From the NCBI RefSeq assembly GCF_000504165.1, contig NZ_KI632507.1, forward strand, positions 303,786 through 367,785: a DNA stretch of 64,000 nt, in the 5' to 3' direction. Made by a program: the position numbers and the translations under genes. A model generated the notes under the pieces. That model was not told the origin of the DNA. It worked only from the letters and a program-made list of their open reading frames with translations, and ran no database searches. The DNA is from Bacillus sp. FJAT-14578. Its GTDB lineage: Bacteria > Bacillota > Bacilli > Bacillales > Bacillaceae_H. Position 1 is the first letter of the stretch; every line of letters starts with the position of its first letter. This document shows positions 34,782 through 42,160 of the stretch, in pieces.

Positions 34782-34812
34782 ATGTTAACTTTAAGTTTAT
34801 AAAAGTTAACAT
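34782..34812 (-). promoter_or_regulatory. BirA operator
   Basis: ATGTTAAC-N15-GTTAACAT, the inverted repeat and spacing of Firmicute BirA sites (W-TGTWAAC with ~15-bp spacer). It lies 17 bp upstream of the first gene of the biotin operon and just downstream of the promoter. Confidence 0.88.
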
Positions 34813-34820
34813 TTATCGCT

Positions 34821-34850
34821 ATTAAAACATGAAATTGCCGCAATAGTCAA
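34821..34850 (-). promoter_or_regulatory. Promoter of the biotin operon
   Basis: Minus strand TTGACT (34845-34850) and TTTAAT (34821-34826), 18 bp apart. The BirA operator would cover the start point. Confidence 0.7.
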
Positions 34851-35312
34851 TATATGTGAATCCCCATAAATAGTTTGGCGTATAAGTCGATTCAAGCGGC
34901 GAGGAACAGAAAAGCTGAAAAAATCGATATATGGAACGTTAGAAACTCAATAGAATTTATATGCTTTTATAGGGCGCAGGTCTTAGAAAGAAATAAAGCT
35001 TGCGCTCGTTATAAACCTTTGAATAGTCAGGTAAGATAAAGGAAACTTCCATCCGAGGGGGCTGCTGCCTGTTATTTTAGGATAAGGGCATAAAGGGAGA
35101 AGGAAAGAAAACAGATTCTCCATCTTAAGCTAAACGTGTTATTCTAAAAAGAGGGTATGGGGAAACCATAATCTGAGTATTTAGGGATATCCCTTCAAAT
35201 GGATGGACAGTAAAGTCACGAAATAATTTGTGGGACCAGAGATGGTTCTTCCATCTCGGTCTCTTGAGTATAAAGAATGATTCGAAAATGTTAGTGGAAG
35301 GGAGGAAGCCGC
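34851..35312. other. Spacer biotin operon - liaFSR
   Basis: About 460 bp, no gene recognised. Contains dispersed-repeat copy 2. GGGACCAGAGATGG...CCATCTCGGTCTC at 35232-35263 forms an imperfect hairpin before liaF. Confidence 0.5.
35037..35086 (+). repeat. Dispersed ~50-bp repeat, copy 2
   Basis: TAAAGGAAACTTCCATC, then GGGGGCTGCTGCCTG and AGGATAAG. Same order of blocks as copy 1, a few substitutions. It lies in an intergenic spacer, not at a gene end. Confidence 0.8.
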
Positions 35313-36053
35313 ATGCTGGATAAAATAGGAACCGATTATGTGAGCTGGATTCTTTTAATTGGCGTGATCCTTTTGCTGCTTGAAATCTCTTTTTTTAATT
35401 CGGGACTCATTTTCTCCCTTCTCATATCGATTGGCTGCATTTACTTTGGACGAAAGCGATTGCCGCGCATGTCCGGAAAGCTTTTATTTTGGTTTGGATC
35501 AATAGGATTTTTCATTAATATTTTAGGCATGATGACCTTCAAGTTTTTCTTATTGGCCCTTCTTGTCCATGTCGTCATTCAATTTATCCAAACGAAGAAA
35601 AATCCTATGTACATTCAGCCTGTCATAAGGGAGCACACAGAAAGTGAGATGCCGCATGGGGAAGAGCTGCTGAAGAAAAAATCCCTGTTTGAAAATCGGT
35701 TCATGGGCCGCCAGCAAACCCCTGAACATGTTTATGAATGGAACGATGTGAACATTCAGGCAGGTATTGGTGATACAGTCATTGATTTAAGTTATACGGT
35801 ACTTCCTAAAGGCGAAGCGATTATTTTTATCCGAAATTTTATCGGAAATGTTCAAATTCTTGTGCCGTATGAGGTAGAGGTCAGTGTCCATCATTCCATT
35901 TGGATGGGTTCGGCTAAAATTTTAAATGCTCATGATGCGAAAGTCATGAATGAAATGCTTTATTTCCAAACTCCTGATTATGAAACGGCCGTACAAAAAG
36001 TAAGGATTGTGACGTCTATGATTGTCGGGGACTTAGAGGTGAAGCGCATATGA
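35313..36053 (+). CDS. liaF: LiaF-type inhibitor of the cell-envelope stress two-component system
   Basis: A 246-residue membrane protein: N-terminal helices (about 10-95) followed by a cytoplasmic-type beta domain (about 140-246; QAGIGDTVIDLSYTVLPKGE, IIFIRNFIGNVQILVPYEV). This is the architecture of LiaF, which keeps LiaS inactive until lipid-II-targeting antibiotics disturb the envelope. GGGAGGAAGCCGC precedes ATG 35313. The stop overlaps the liaS start (ATGA), so the genes are coupled. The classical target genes liaIH are not adjacent. Confidence 0.9.
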   Translation: MLDKIGTDYVSWILLIGVILLLLEISFFNSGLIFSLLISIGCIYFGRKRLPRMSGKLLFWFGSIGFFINILGMMTFKFFLLALLVHVVIQFIQTKKNPMYIQPVIREHTESEMPHGEELLKKKSLFENRFMGRQQTPEHVYEWNDVNIQAGIGDTVIDLSYTVLPKGEAIIFIRNFIGNVQILVPYEVEVSVHHSIWMGSAKILNAHDAKVMNEMLYFQTPDYETAVQKVRIVTSMIVGDLEVKRI

Positions 36054-37096
36054 ATACATTGCAGCGCCAAGTCCTTATATGTGCCGGATTGTCCCTAATC
36101 ATTTTTTTGACGGTTTCAGGTATTTCTTTCGTCATGTTTCCATTGGATAATTGGGGATTACTGTGGGAACGAGAGATAATGGATGTGCCGTTCATTATCT
36201 TTGTGCCAAGTATCAGTATTGTTATCGGGATGATATTCGGAGCCGCATCGGGCTTCTTATGGCGCAAACAGCTCCGTTCGGTAGCAAACGGGCTGCAAGA
36301 TTTGGAGCAGGGCCGGCAAATAGAGGTGCCGGAGGCTTTAGTGTTTGAAGAGCTGAAGGCCATTTGGACTAAGGCCGTAAAAATTCAAAAGCAAATGACA
36401 GAACAAGCGAAACTGTCCCAAAAGCTCGCAACGGAAAAAGCGGAAGACCAGGAAAAACGCATTCAGGAAATTGTGTCGCAGGAGCGCAATCGCTTGGCGA
36501 GGGAGCTTCATGATTCCGTGAGCCAGCAGCTATTTGCAGCTTCCATGCTCATGTCGGCCATTAATGAAGGAAAGCCGCTCTCTGATGACCGGGAAACAAA
36601 ACAGTTGAAAATGGTGGAAGAAATGATTCATCAGTCCCAGCTTGAGATGCGCGCATTATTGCTTCATTTACGTCCTGTTGCGCTGAAAGGAAAATCCCTT
36701 CAGGAAGGAATGCAGGAACTGCTGGTCGAATTATCACAAAAAGTACCGATGAACATTAAATGGAAAATTGAACCGCTGCCTTTGGACAAGGGGATTGAAG
36801 ACCATTTATTCCGTATCCTGCAAGAGTCCGTTTCCAATACGCTTCGTCATTCTAAAGCCGCATCGCTGGAAGTCTTGCTGATTAAGCGCGATGACCTTCT
36901 TATTTTGCGGGTAGTAGATGATGGGGTCGGCTTCGATGTCGACACGACAAAAGCGGGTTCATACGGCTTGCAAAATATGTATGAACGAGCGGTTGAAATC
37001 GGCGGCACAATGAAAATGGTCAGTGTGAAAAATAAAGGAACACGTCTTGAGGTCAAAGTACCGATGATGTCTTTAAAGGGTGAAGAAGATGATTAA
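36050..37096 (+). CDS. liaS: Sensor histidine kinase LiaS
   Basis: A 348-residue NarL-type (HisKA_3) kinase with two N-terminal membrane helices (about 8-30 and 47-70) flanking a very short extracytoplasmic loop, an intramembrane-sensing layout. Then comes a HAMP-like and coiled-coil linker, the phospho-acceptor RNRLARELHDSVSQQLFAA (His154), and the ATPase domain (HLFRILQESVSNTLRHSKAA N-box, DDGVGFDV, GSYGLQNMYERA). It phosphorylates LiaR in response to wall-active antibiotics. It ends 8 nt inside liaR. Confidence 0.92.
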   Translation: MNTLQRQVLICAGLSLIIFLTVSGISFVMFPLDNWGLLWEREIMDVPFIIFVPSISIVIGMIFGAASGFLWRKQLRSVANGLQDLEQGRQIEVPEALVFEELKAIWTKAVKIQKQMTEQAKLSQKLATEKAEDQEKRIQEIVSQERNRLARELHDSVSQQLFAASMLMSAINEGKPLSDDRETKQLKMVEEMIHQSQLEMRALLLHLRPVALKGKSLQEGMQELLVELSQKVPMNIKWKIEPLPLDKGIEDHLFRILQESVSNTLRHSKAASLEVLLIKRDDLLILRVVDDGVGFDVDTTKAGSYGLQNMYERAVEIGGTMKMVSVKNKGTRLEVKVPMMSLKGEEDD

Positions 37097-37721
37097 AGTG
37101 TTGTTTGTGGATGATCATGAAATGGTAAGAATCGGTGTCTCTTCCTATTTATCGGCGCAGCCCGACATTGAAGTAATAGGAGAGGCGGAAGATGGAACCG
37201 AAGCAGTCGAAATCGCCCTCGAGCTTCGCCCGGATATCATTTTAATGGACTTGGTGATGAAGCGAATGGACGGGATTGAGGCAACGAGGAAAATCATTGA
37301 AAGCTGGCCGGAAGCAAAAATCATTATCGTCACCAGTTTCTTGGATGACGAGAAAGTATATCCCGCACTGGAAGCGGGTGCAACAAGCTACATGTTGAAA
37401 ACATCAAAAGCGAGTGAAATCGCTAATGCCGTTCGGGCGACATATCATGGGCGATCTGTGCTGGAGCCGGAAGTAACCGGGAAAATGATGATGAAAATGC
37501 GACAAGGAAATGTCCAACTTCCTCATGAACAGCTGACCGCACGTGAAATGGAAATTTTGCTTCTGATGGCGCAAGGAAAGACCAATCAGGAAATTGCCGA
37601 TGAATTGTTCATCGCATTAAAAACCGTGAAAACACATGTCAGCAATATTTTAAGCAAGCTTGAAGTGCAAGACCGAACACAAGCGGTCATTTATGCATTC
37701 AAGCATGAGCTGGTGAAGTAA
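37089..37721 (+). CDS. liaR: Response regulator LiaR
   Basis: A 210-residue NarL/LuxR-type regulator. Receiver domain 1-120 with acidic pocket DD (8-9), phospho-acceptor Asp54 (ILMDLVM) and TSF at 82-84; Lys104 in MLKTSKA. The C-terminal HTH (145-205) has LTAREMEILLLMAQGKTNQE then IADELFIALKTVKTHVSNIL. ATG 37089 is preceded by AAAGGG with 9-nt spacing; the frame also has GTG at 37080. Its terminator appears to be split by a 4.1-kb island: the left arm begins on the last base of its stop codon region. Confidence 0.92.
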   Translation: MIKVLFVDDHEMVRIGVSSYLSAQPDIEVIGEAEDGTEAVEIALELRPDIILMDLVMKRMDGIEATRKIIESWPEAKIIIVTSFLDDEKVYPALEAGATSYMLKTSKASEIANAVRATYHGRSVLEPEVTGKMMMKMRQGNVQLPHEQLTAREMEILLLMAQGKTNQEIADELFIALKTVKTHVSNILSKLEVQDRTQAVIYAFKHELVK

Positions 37722-37738
37722 AAAGGCTGACTGGAAGG
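37720..37738 (+). repeat. Left arm of the split liaR terminator
   Basis: AAAAAGGCTGACTGGAAGG, the exact inverted copy of 41886-41904. The two arms would form a 19-bp stem followed by TTTTT if the intervening sequence were removed. Confidence 0.8.
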
Positions 37739-37780
37739 TCAAAAATTATCAAGACCTAAATTGTAAAAAGTCATAAAAAA

Positions 37781-37826
37781 TAAAGGGTGATACATATTAG
37801 ACATGTCTAATATGTATCACCCTTTA
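37781..37826. terminator. 46-bp perfect palindrome
   Basis: A perfect inverted repeat with no loop: half-site TAAAGGGTGATACATATTAG plus ACA on each side, centred at 37803/37804. A T run follows on the minus strand (rc of AAAAAA at 37775-37780), so it can end the HxlR transcript. Confidence 0.85.
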
Positions 37827-37990
37827 ACTTCTTGTTCGACTAAAGCGCCCTTTTCTGGAATAAAGAAATAGATGTATTTGTACAAATATTTTACAGGATT
37901 TCTGAATCCTAAATTTCCAGCCAATTTTATAGATGATTTATTATAACTTTTACTGACAGCACAGGAAATTTATTTACCAAAACGATCTTG

Positions 37991-38380
37991 TTATTTTTCT
38001 TCTTCAAAAAAATTATTTTCTTGTTTAATTTGCTCTATTCGTTTTTTTCCCCATTCATACATCATCTCAACGATTGGTAATAACGTCATCCCAAGTTCAG
38101 TCATTGAATATTCGACTTTCGGAGGAACTTCTGGATATACCTCTCTATGAACAATTCCATCTTCTATCAGTTCACGTAATTGGTTTGTTAATATCTTATG
38201 AGATATTTTTGGAAAAAGTCTTTGAAGTTCACTGAAGCGATGCGGCCCTTCTACACCTAAATGCCACAAAATAACAACTTTCCATTTCCCACTAATAATC
38301 GATAAGGTAAGCTCTTTTTCACAATGATAATCATGATTTAATATTCTCTCTTTGATTTCTTCTCTTAATTTATCCGACAT
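37991..38380 (-). CDS. HxlR-family transcriptional regulator
   Basis: A 129-residue winged-helix regulator of the HxlR class (MarR-like). Cys20 in HDYHCEKELTLSIISGKWK is the redox- or electrophile-sensing cysteine conserved in YodB, HypR and relatives. The core RFSELQRLFPKISHKILTNQ, LRELIEDGIV and YSMTELG follow. Such proteins respond to quinones, aldehydes or disulfide stress. It is divergent from a DJ-1/PfpI gene, a common target class, with an inverted repeat between them. It lies inside the putative island. Confidence 0.9.
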   Translation of the reverse strand: MSDKLREEIKERILNHDYHCEKELTLSIISGKWKVVILWHLGVEGPHRFSELQRLFPKISHKILTNQLRELIEDGIVHREVYPEVPPKVEYSMTELGMTLLPIVEMMYEWGKKRIEQIKQENNFFEEEK

Positions 38381-38406
38381 CGAGCTAACTCCCTTTCATA
38401 TAATAA

Positions 38407-38422
38407 GTAACCTTTTGGTAAC
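38407..38422. promoter_or_regulatory. Operator-like inverted repeat between hxlR and pfpI genes
   Basis: GTAACCTTTTGGTAAC, a perfect 6-bp inverted repeat with TTTT spacer, 26 bp upstream of the HxlR start. It fits the size of HxlR-family operators. Confidence 0.6.
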
Positions 38423-38525
38423 CTCCGCACAAAAAAGTGCATTCTTCACAATGTGGAAAAACGTAAGTAGAATGAAGTTAGTCTTAAAGACAAATCTTTA
38501 TCTATTTTAGGAGGCAAAAACAATT

Positions 38526-39044
38526 ATGAGTAAAAAAGCTTTATTAATTATACCACCAGAAAGATTTAATGAAGATGAATTATTTCAACCTAAAGAAGCG
38601 TTAGAAAATGCAGGGATCGAAGTAACCATTGCAAGCACTAAAACAGGTGAAATTACAGGTGACTATCAAGGAAAGACAAACGCTGAAGTGATCTTCTCTG
38701 AGGTTACAGCCACTGATTATGATGCTCTTGCTGTCATTGGGGGATCTGGAACTAACGATCATTTATGGGGAAATCAAGAGTTACTAAACTACTTGAAACA
38801 AGCTCATGAACAAAATGTTCTTGTAACAGGAATCTGTGCCGGAGCTGTAACGATAGCTAAAACAGGTTTACTTACTGGCCGTCAAGCAACATGCTACCCA
38901 GTTGACGTACAAAAGAACGAATTAAAAGCTCATAACGTAGAATATGTTGAACAACATGTCGTAGCACATAATGATGTTATTACAGGCGATGGACCGGATG
39001 GGGCGAAAGAATTTGGAAAGAGCCTGGTTGAAGCTTTAAGTTAG
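38526..39044 (+). CDS. DJ-1/PfpI-family protein
   Basis: A 172-residue DJ-1/PfpI/ThiJ fold protein. The nucleophile elbow is VTGICAGAVTIAKTGLL with Cys104; the preceding AVIGGSGTNDHLW and a C-terminal HNDVITGDGPDGAKEFG complete the fold. Members act as glyoxalase III/deglycases or chaperones in carbonyl stress. GGAGG lies about 11 nt before ATG 38526. Regulation by the divergent HxlR protein is likely. Exact reaction is unknown. Confidence 0.88.
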   Translation: MSKKALLIIPPERFNEDELFQPKEALENAGIEVTIASTKTGEITGDYQGKTNAEVIFSEVTATDYDALAVIGGSGTNDHLWGNQELLNYLKQAHEQNVLVTGICAGAVTIAKTGLLTGRQATCYPVDVQKNELKAHNVEYVEQHVVAHNDVITGDGPDGAKEFGKSLVEALS

Positions 39045-39073
39045 TTCTTAGATTTAAAGTAATATCTTGTTTG

Positions 39074-39116
39074 GAAAAGAAGCCCTTCGGAATTTATTCC
39101 AAAGGGCTTCTTTTCA
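39074..39116 (+). terminator. Terminator of the DJ-1/PfpI gene
   Basis: GAAAAGAAGCCCTT/AAGGGCTTCTTTTC with a GGAAT/ATTCC inner helix, 30 bp after the stop. Confidence 0.85.
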
Positions 39117-39350
39117 TAATTTGGTGAATCAACGTTTTCGTCTTCTAGAGACCGAGCTATTTTATAAAAAAAGTGGGTAACCTCTTACTTCATTAAATGG
39201 CCCTAAAATGTAAAATGAGCGCCCATTCCTCCAGAATGGCGCCCTATTGCGGAAGATTTACCTTTACACCTAATAAGGAATTGACTTCAAACGAATTTAC
39301 CCTGCTTCAATTATGATAAGTGAGGCTTTTGGTATAAACAAAAATGGTGT
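39117..39350. other. Spacer between convergent genes in the island
   Basis: No gene. GCGCCCATTC/GAATGGCGC (39219-39242) forms a further hairpin. Confidence 0.5.
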
Positions 39351-39908
39351 TTAATTGGTTACTTTAACAAGAAAAGCATCGGTTGTCTCGATAGTTGCAT
39401 ATAAGCTTCCAAGCGCTGCCATAAATGCGTAATGGACATTTTCTGCCTCAATGGTCTTATTGTTAAAGGTGAGATCAGGGCATGTACATGCATCCTCAAT
39501 GACCGTACAACTGAAGCCAAGGTCAACAGCTGCACGACTTGTTGCATCTATGCACATATGGCTCATCATGCCAACGATGATCACATGTTCGATACCTATA
39601 CTTTTTAATTCAGCTTCTAAAGAAGTATGTAGAAAACTGTTCGGGAAATGCTTTTCAATCACAATTTCGCTTTCTAATGGTGCAACACTTCGATGAATAT
39701 GAACTCCTTCTGTGCCTGATACGAAAAATGGTGCTTGGTTATCTTTGAAAATGTGTTGAATGTGAAAAAGTGGGAGATTGTTTTCACGAAAATACTCTAA
39801 GATTACCCGTGCATTTTTCGCAGCTTTCTCTGTTTCATGGAGTGTCATTTTACCTCCTGGAAAATAATCATTTTGAATATCAACTAGTATTAATGCCGTT
39901 TTATCCAT
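39351..39908 (-). CDS. Isochorismatase-family cysteine hydrolase
   Basis: A 185-residue isochorismatase-like hydrolase. The catalytic triad is intact: Asp10 (LILVDIQNDYF), Lys86 (IEKHFPNSF) and Cys119 (MMSHMCIDATSRAAVDLGF); the cis-peptide before the cysteine elbow is typical. Relatives hydrolyse amides such as nicotinamide or ureidoacrylate, or act on small conjugates. AAGGAGCAAAGA precedes the ATG. It is convergent to the DJ-1/PfpI gene within the island. Substrate unknown. Confidence 0.87.
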   Translation of the reverse strand: MDKTALILVDIQNDYFPGGKMTLHETEKAAKNARVILEYFRENNLPLFHIQHIFKDNQAPFFVSGTEGVHIHRSVAPLESEIVIEKHFPNSFLHTSLEAELKSIGIEHVIIVGMMSHMCIDATSRAAVDLGFSCTVIEDACTCPDLTFNNKTIEAENVHYAFMAALGSLYATIETTDAFLVKVTN

Positions 39909-40350
39909 CTTCTTTGCTCCTTTCTCTATAAAAGGGTTGTATCATCATTGTAAGTAATATTCGCCATCAATAAAAGAATCACCTTTTTAAACAAACGGGC
40001 GCTTATATATAGTATCCGTTTCAAAACATTGATATGGTGCACTCTTTATCTTTGTTAACATGTAACCATAGAAAAGCGTTTAAGGACCTGACTTGGAGCC
40101 TCTATGGGCATGACTGGTCTTGAAAGGCTGAAGCCGTTGTTTCATCAGGCATGCAAGCCTATCATACCCACCCCTCCAAGTAAAGTCCTATCTTTGTTTA
40201 CGTTGAAAACTATAATTACTTACTAAATATAATAAGTAATTATAGTTAGAAAATAGGCTGTTTTCGTTTCTTTATTTACGATGAATACGGCCAAAAATCA
40301 TACTATATATAATGGCCCTTTAGTTGAATAAAGGAGGGAACGGTGTTCCC
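39909..40350. other. Island spacer with inverted-repeat element
   Basis: About 440 bp, no protein gene. Holds a 107-bp element with 16-nt terminal inverted repeats, flanked by 13-nt direct repeats, and a 15-bp hairpin (AACTATAATTACTTA and complement, 40208-40247) near the truncated tnpB end. Confidence 0.6.
40083..40189. mobile_element. 107-bp element with terminal inverted repeats
   Basis: Left end AGGACCTGACTTGGAG (40083-40098) pairs with right end CTCCAAGTAAAGTCCT (40174-40189), 14 of 16 positions. Inside, GGG-ATGA/TCAT-CCC and two small hairpins (GGCTGAAGCC, AGGCATGCAAGCCT) give a branched fold. TATCTTTGTTAAC (40047-40059) and TATCTTTGTTTAC (40189-40201) flank it directly. It could be a miniature transposable element or a structured RNA; on the minus strand one of the two mismatches becomes a G-U pair. 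Confidence 0.55.
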
Positions 40351-41493
40351 TTAGATTTTTTTATAAATATCTGCACCGCCATTTAACATTTTAATGGCAT
40401 ATGTATGTCGGAACTGATGAGTTTTAAAATGAAATAAGTTTTCGTTCTCATCGACAATGTTTTTTTGTATGGCTAATATATTTAAGTGGTCCTGAATCCA
40501 ACTTTGACCGAATGGTTTTCCTTTACGAGAACCACGATAACGAATAAAAATGAACCCTTCGGGATTATTGTCTTGATTGCTATTTTCTTTTGCTCGCTGA
40601 ATAAGGACCGCAAGGAGATTTGCTAATTCTTCGTCAATGGGAATTCGGTGTCCCTGTACATACGTTTTTTCAATATCAGTCATAATCGAGTATTTACCGT
40701 TTAACTTTATTAAGCGATCGGTGGTCAATCCTAATACATCTGAAATGCGTAGTCCTGTTTTAAATGCAACCCAAACGACAGGAATGACATCTTTGGGTAA
40801 ATCATTAATATGAGTAAAAAGTTGTTCTAACACATAGTCAGGGATATAGTCGATTTGATCAATCGACTTTTTTCTTAACTTCGGTTTATCCTCTGGAAAG
40901 AGTAATAATCGCACATGAGTTTCTGGAGCGATGTCGTATTCGTACCGTTGAATATCTTCAAGAAACTTTCCTACAATATTTAATGCCTTTAATACATACC
41001 TTTCAGGATGTGTATCCTTTCTTTTTAAATTATTTCTGGAGTATTCATTTAACCAAAATAAATATTCTCTCTCTACTTTATCAATCTTTAAATCTAATAA
41101 CGATGATAGTGTAGGATATTTCTGGTTTAAGAACTCAGTCATTCTTTTTAGGGGACTTTGCGCTCCAAAAATACTGTTTATCGTCCAATAATCATTAAAC
41201 AATCGTTGATAGTATACATATTTTACTTCTAAATTAACCTTAGGATTTATGAATCGGAAAGTAACATTTTTGCTAGAGTATTTATAGGTTGCTACATTTT
41301 CTTCGAACTGCTTAATCTCACCTAAAAAGTTAATATTCCATTTATCGTTAATTAAGAAATAAGGATTATTCACTTGCTCTATGGTAACAGAGCCATCTAT
41401 GTGAATTTTTTTAGCATGATAGGTTGATAACTCTTGCTGCAATCGTTCATGAAACCCTAATTCTCCTATATTTGTTTGTTGTTTCTGTTTCAT
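40351..41493 (-). pseudogene. tnpB: Tn554-type transposase TnpB, C-terminally truncated
   Basis: About 380 codons of the large tyrosine-recombinase TnpB of Tn554-family transposons (full length about 630). The catalytic domain has begun (VVWVAFKTGLRISDVLGLTT with the first Arg; HFKTHQFRHTYAIKMLNGGAD with HxxR), but the frame stops at GADIYKKI, before the second His and the nucleophilic Tyr. ATG 41493 lies near the end of the tnpA remnant, overlapping as in Tn554. The enzyme must be inactive. Confidence 0.8.
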
Positions 41494-41506
41494 TCTCTCC
41501 CACCTT

Positions 41507-41884
41507 TCAGTGCTGTTTCTGTATATCAAATGCGCCCTGTGCCTTTTCCCAATCCTTGCGGATGTCTTCGTCTAAAGGATGAAGATACAAGTTCATCGTT
41601 GTCTGGATTTGCGAATGACCCAAGCGCTCCTGCACCTGCTTAATATCTCTCGTTTTTTGGTAGAACATCGTTGCGTGTGTGTGACGGAACAGGTGAGGGT
41701 GAACATCAATTCCTGTTTTCTTCCGCAACTGCTTGAAAAGGGCTTCTACGTCTCCATACGTCATAGGTTTTCCCTCGTTCTTCCCGCGCAATTTTACAAA
41801 CACAAAGTTGGTATCAATGTCCAATTCATCTATCACTTCGTACAGGTAGTCATCTCTTCTAATTATAGTCTGGTTAAAAAACAT
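41507..41884 (-). pseudogene. tnpA: Tn554-type transposase TnpA, N-terminally truncated
   Basis: Only the last ~125 codons of a tyrosine recombinase remain: VHPHLFRHTHATMFYQKTRD (HxxR), VQERLGHSQIQTTMNLYLHP (second His and catalytic Tyr). The N-terminal core-binding domain and first Arg are missing. The frame starts 2 bp inside the right arm of the former liaR terminator, so the deletion end point coincides with the island boundary. It overlaps tnpB as in Tn554. Confidence 0.82.
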
Positions 41885-41885
41885 G

Positions 41886-41904
41886 CCTTCCAGTCAGCCT
41901 TTTT
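41886..41904 (+). repeat. Right arm of the split liaR terminator
   Basis: CCTTCCAGTCAGCCTTTTT, the inverted copy of 37720-37738, with the terminal T run on the side expected for the plus-strand terminator of liaR. Confidence 0.8.
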
Positions 41905-42052
41905 GCAATGAATAGTCATGGAGAATCCATTCAGCTTGAGGTCTCGATGATGTTTTTCATTGTTGAAGAAAGTCAAGCGACAATCAAATCCCTAAAAAAG
42001 GAAAAAACTTCATTTAACCTATTAGTCTATTAAAGTCCATGTAATGGTACAA

Positions 42053-42083
42053 TAAAGGAAACTTCCATCCAATGGGAGTTGAG
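42053..42083 (+). repeat. Truncated copy 3 of the dispersed repeat
   Basis: TAAAGGAAACTTCCATC followed by CAATGGGAGTTGAG; the second half is replaced. In the leader of the sigma-54 activator, followed by a GCAAGCGCTTGC palindrome at about 42099-42110. Confidence 0.6.
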
Positions 42084-42160
42084 CTGATTATATTTTTTGC
42101 AAGCGCTTGCCTTGCCTTATCGGGGAAGGCTAATCACTTGCATTGTAAGGAGGTAGAAGA

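Noticed and set aside
40083..40189. 6S RNA, SRP RNA or IS200/IS605 end
   Set aside because: Fold size and core sequences do not match any of these; no TnpA_Y1 gene nearby.
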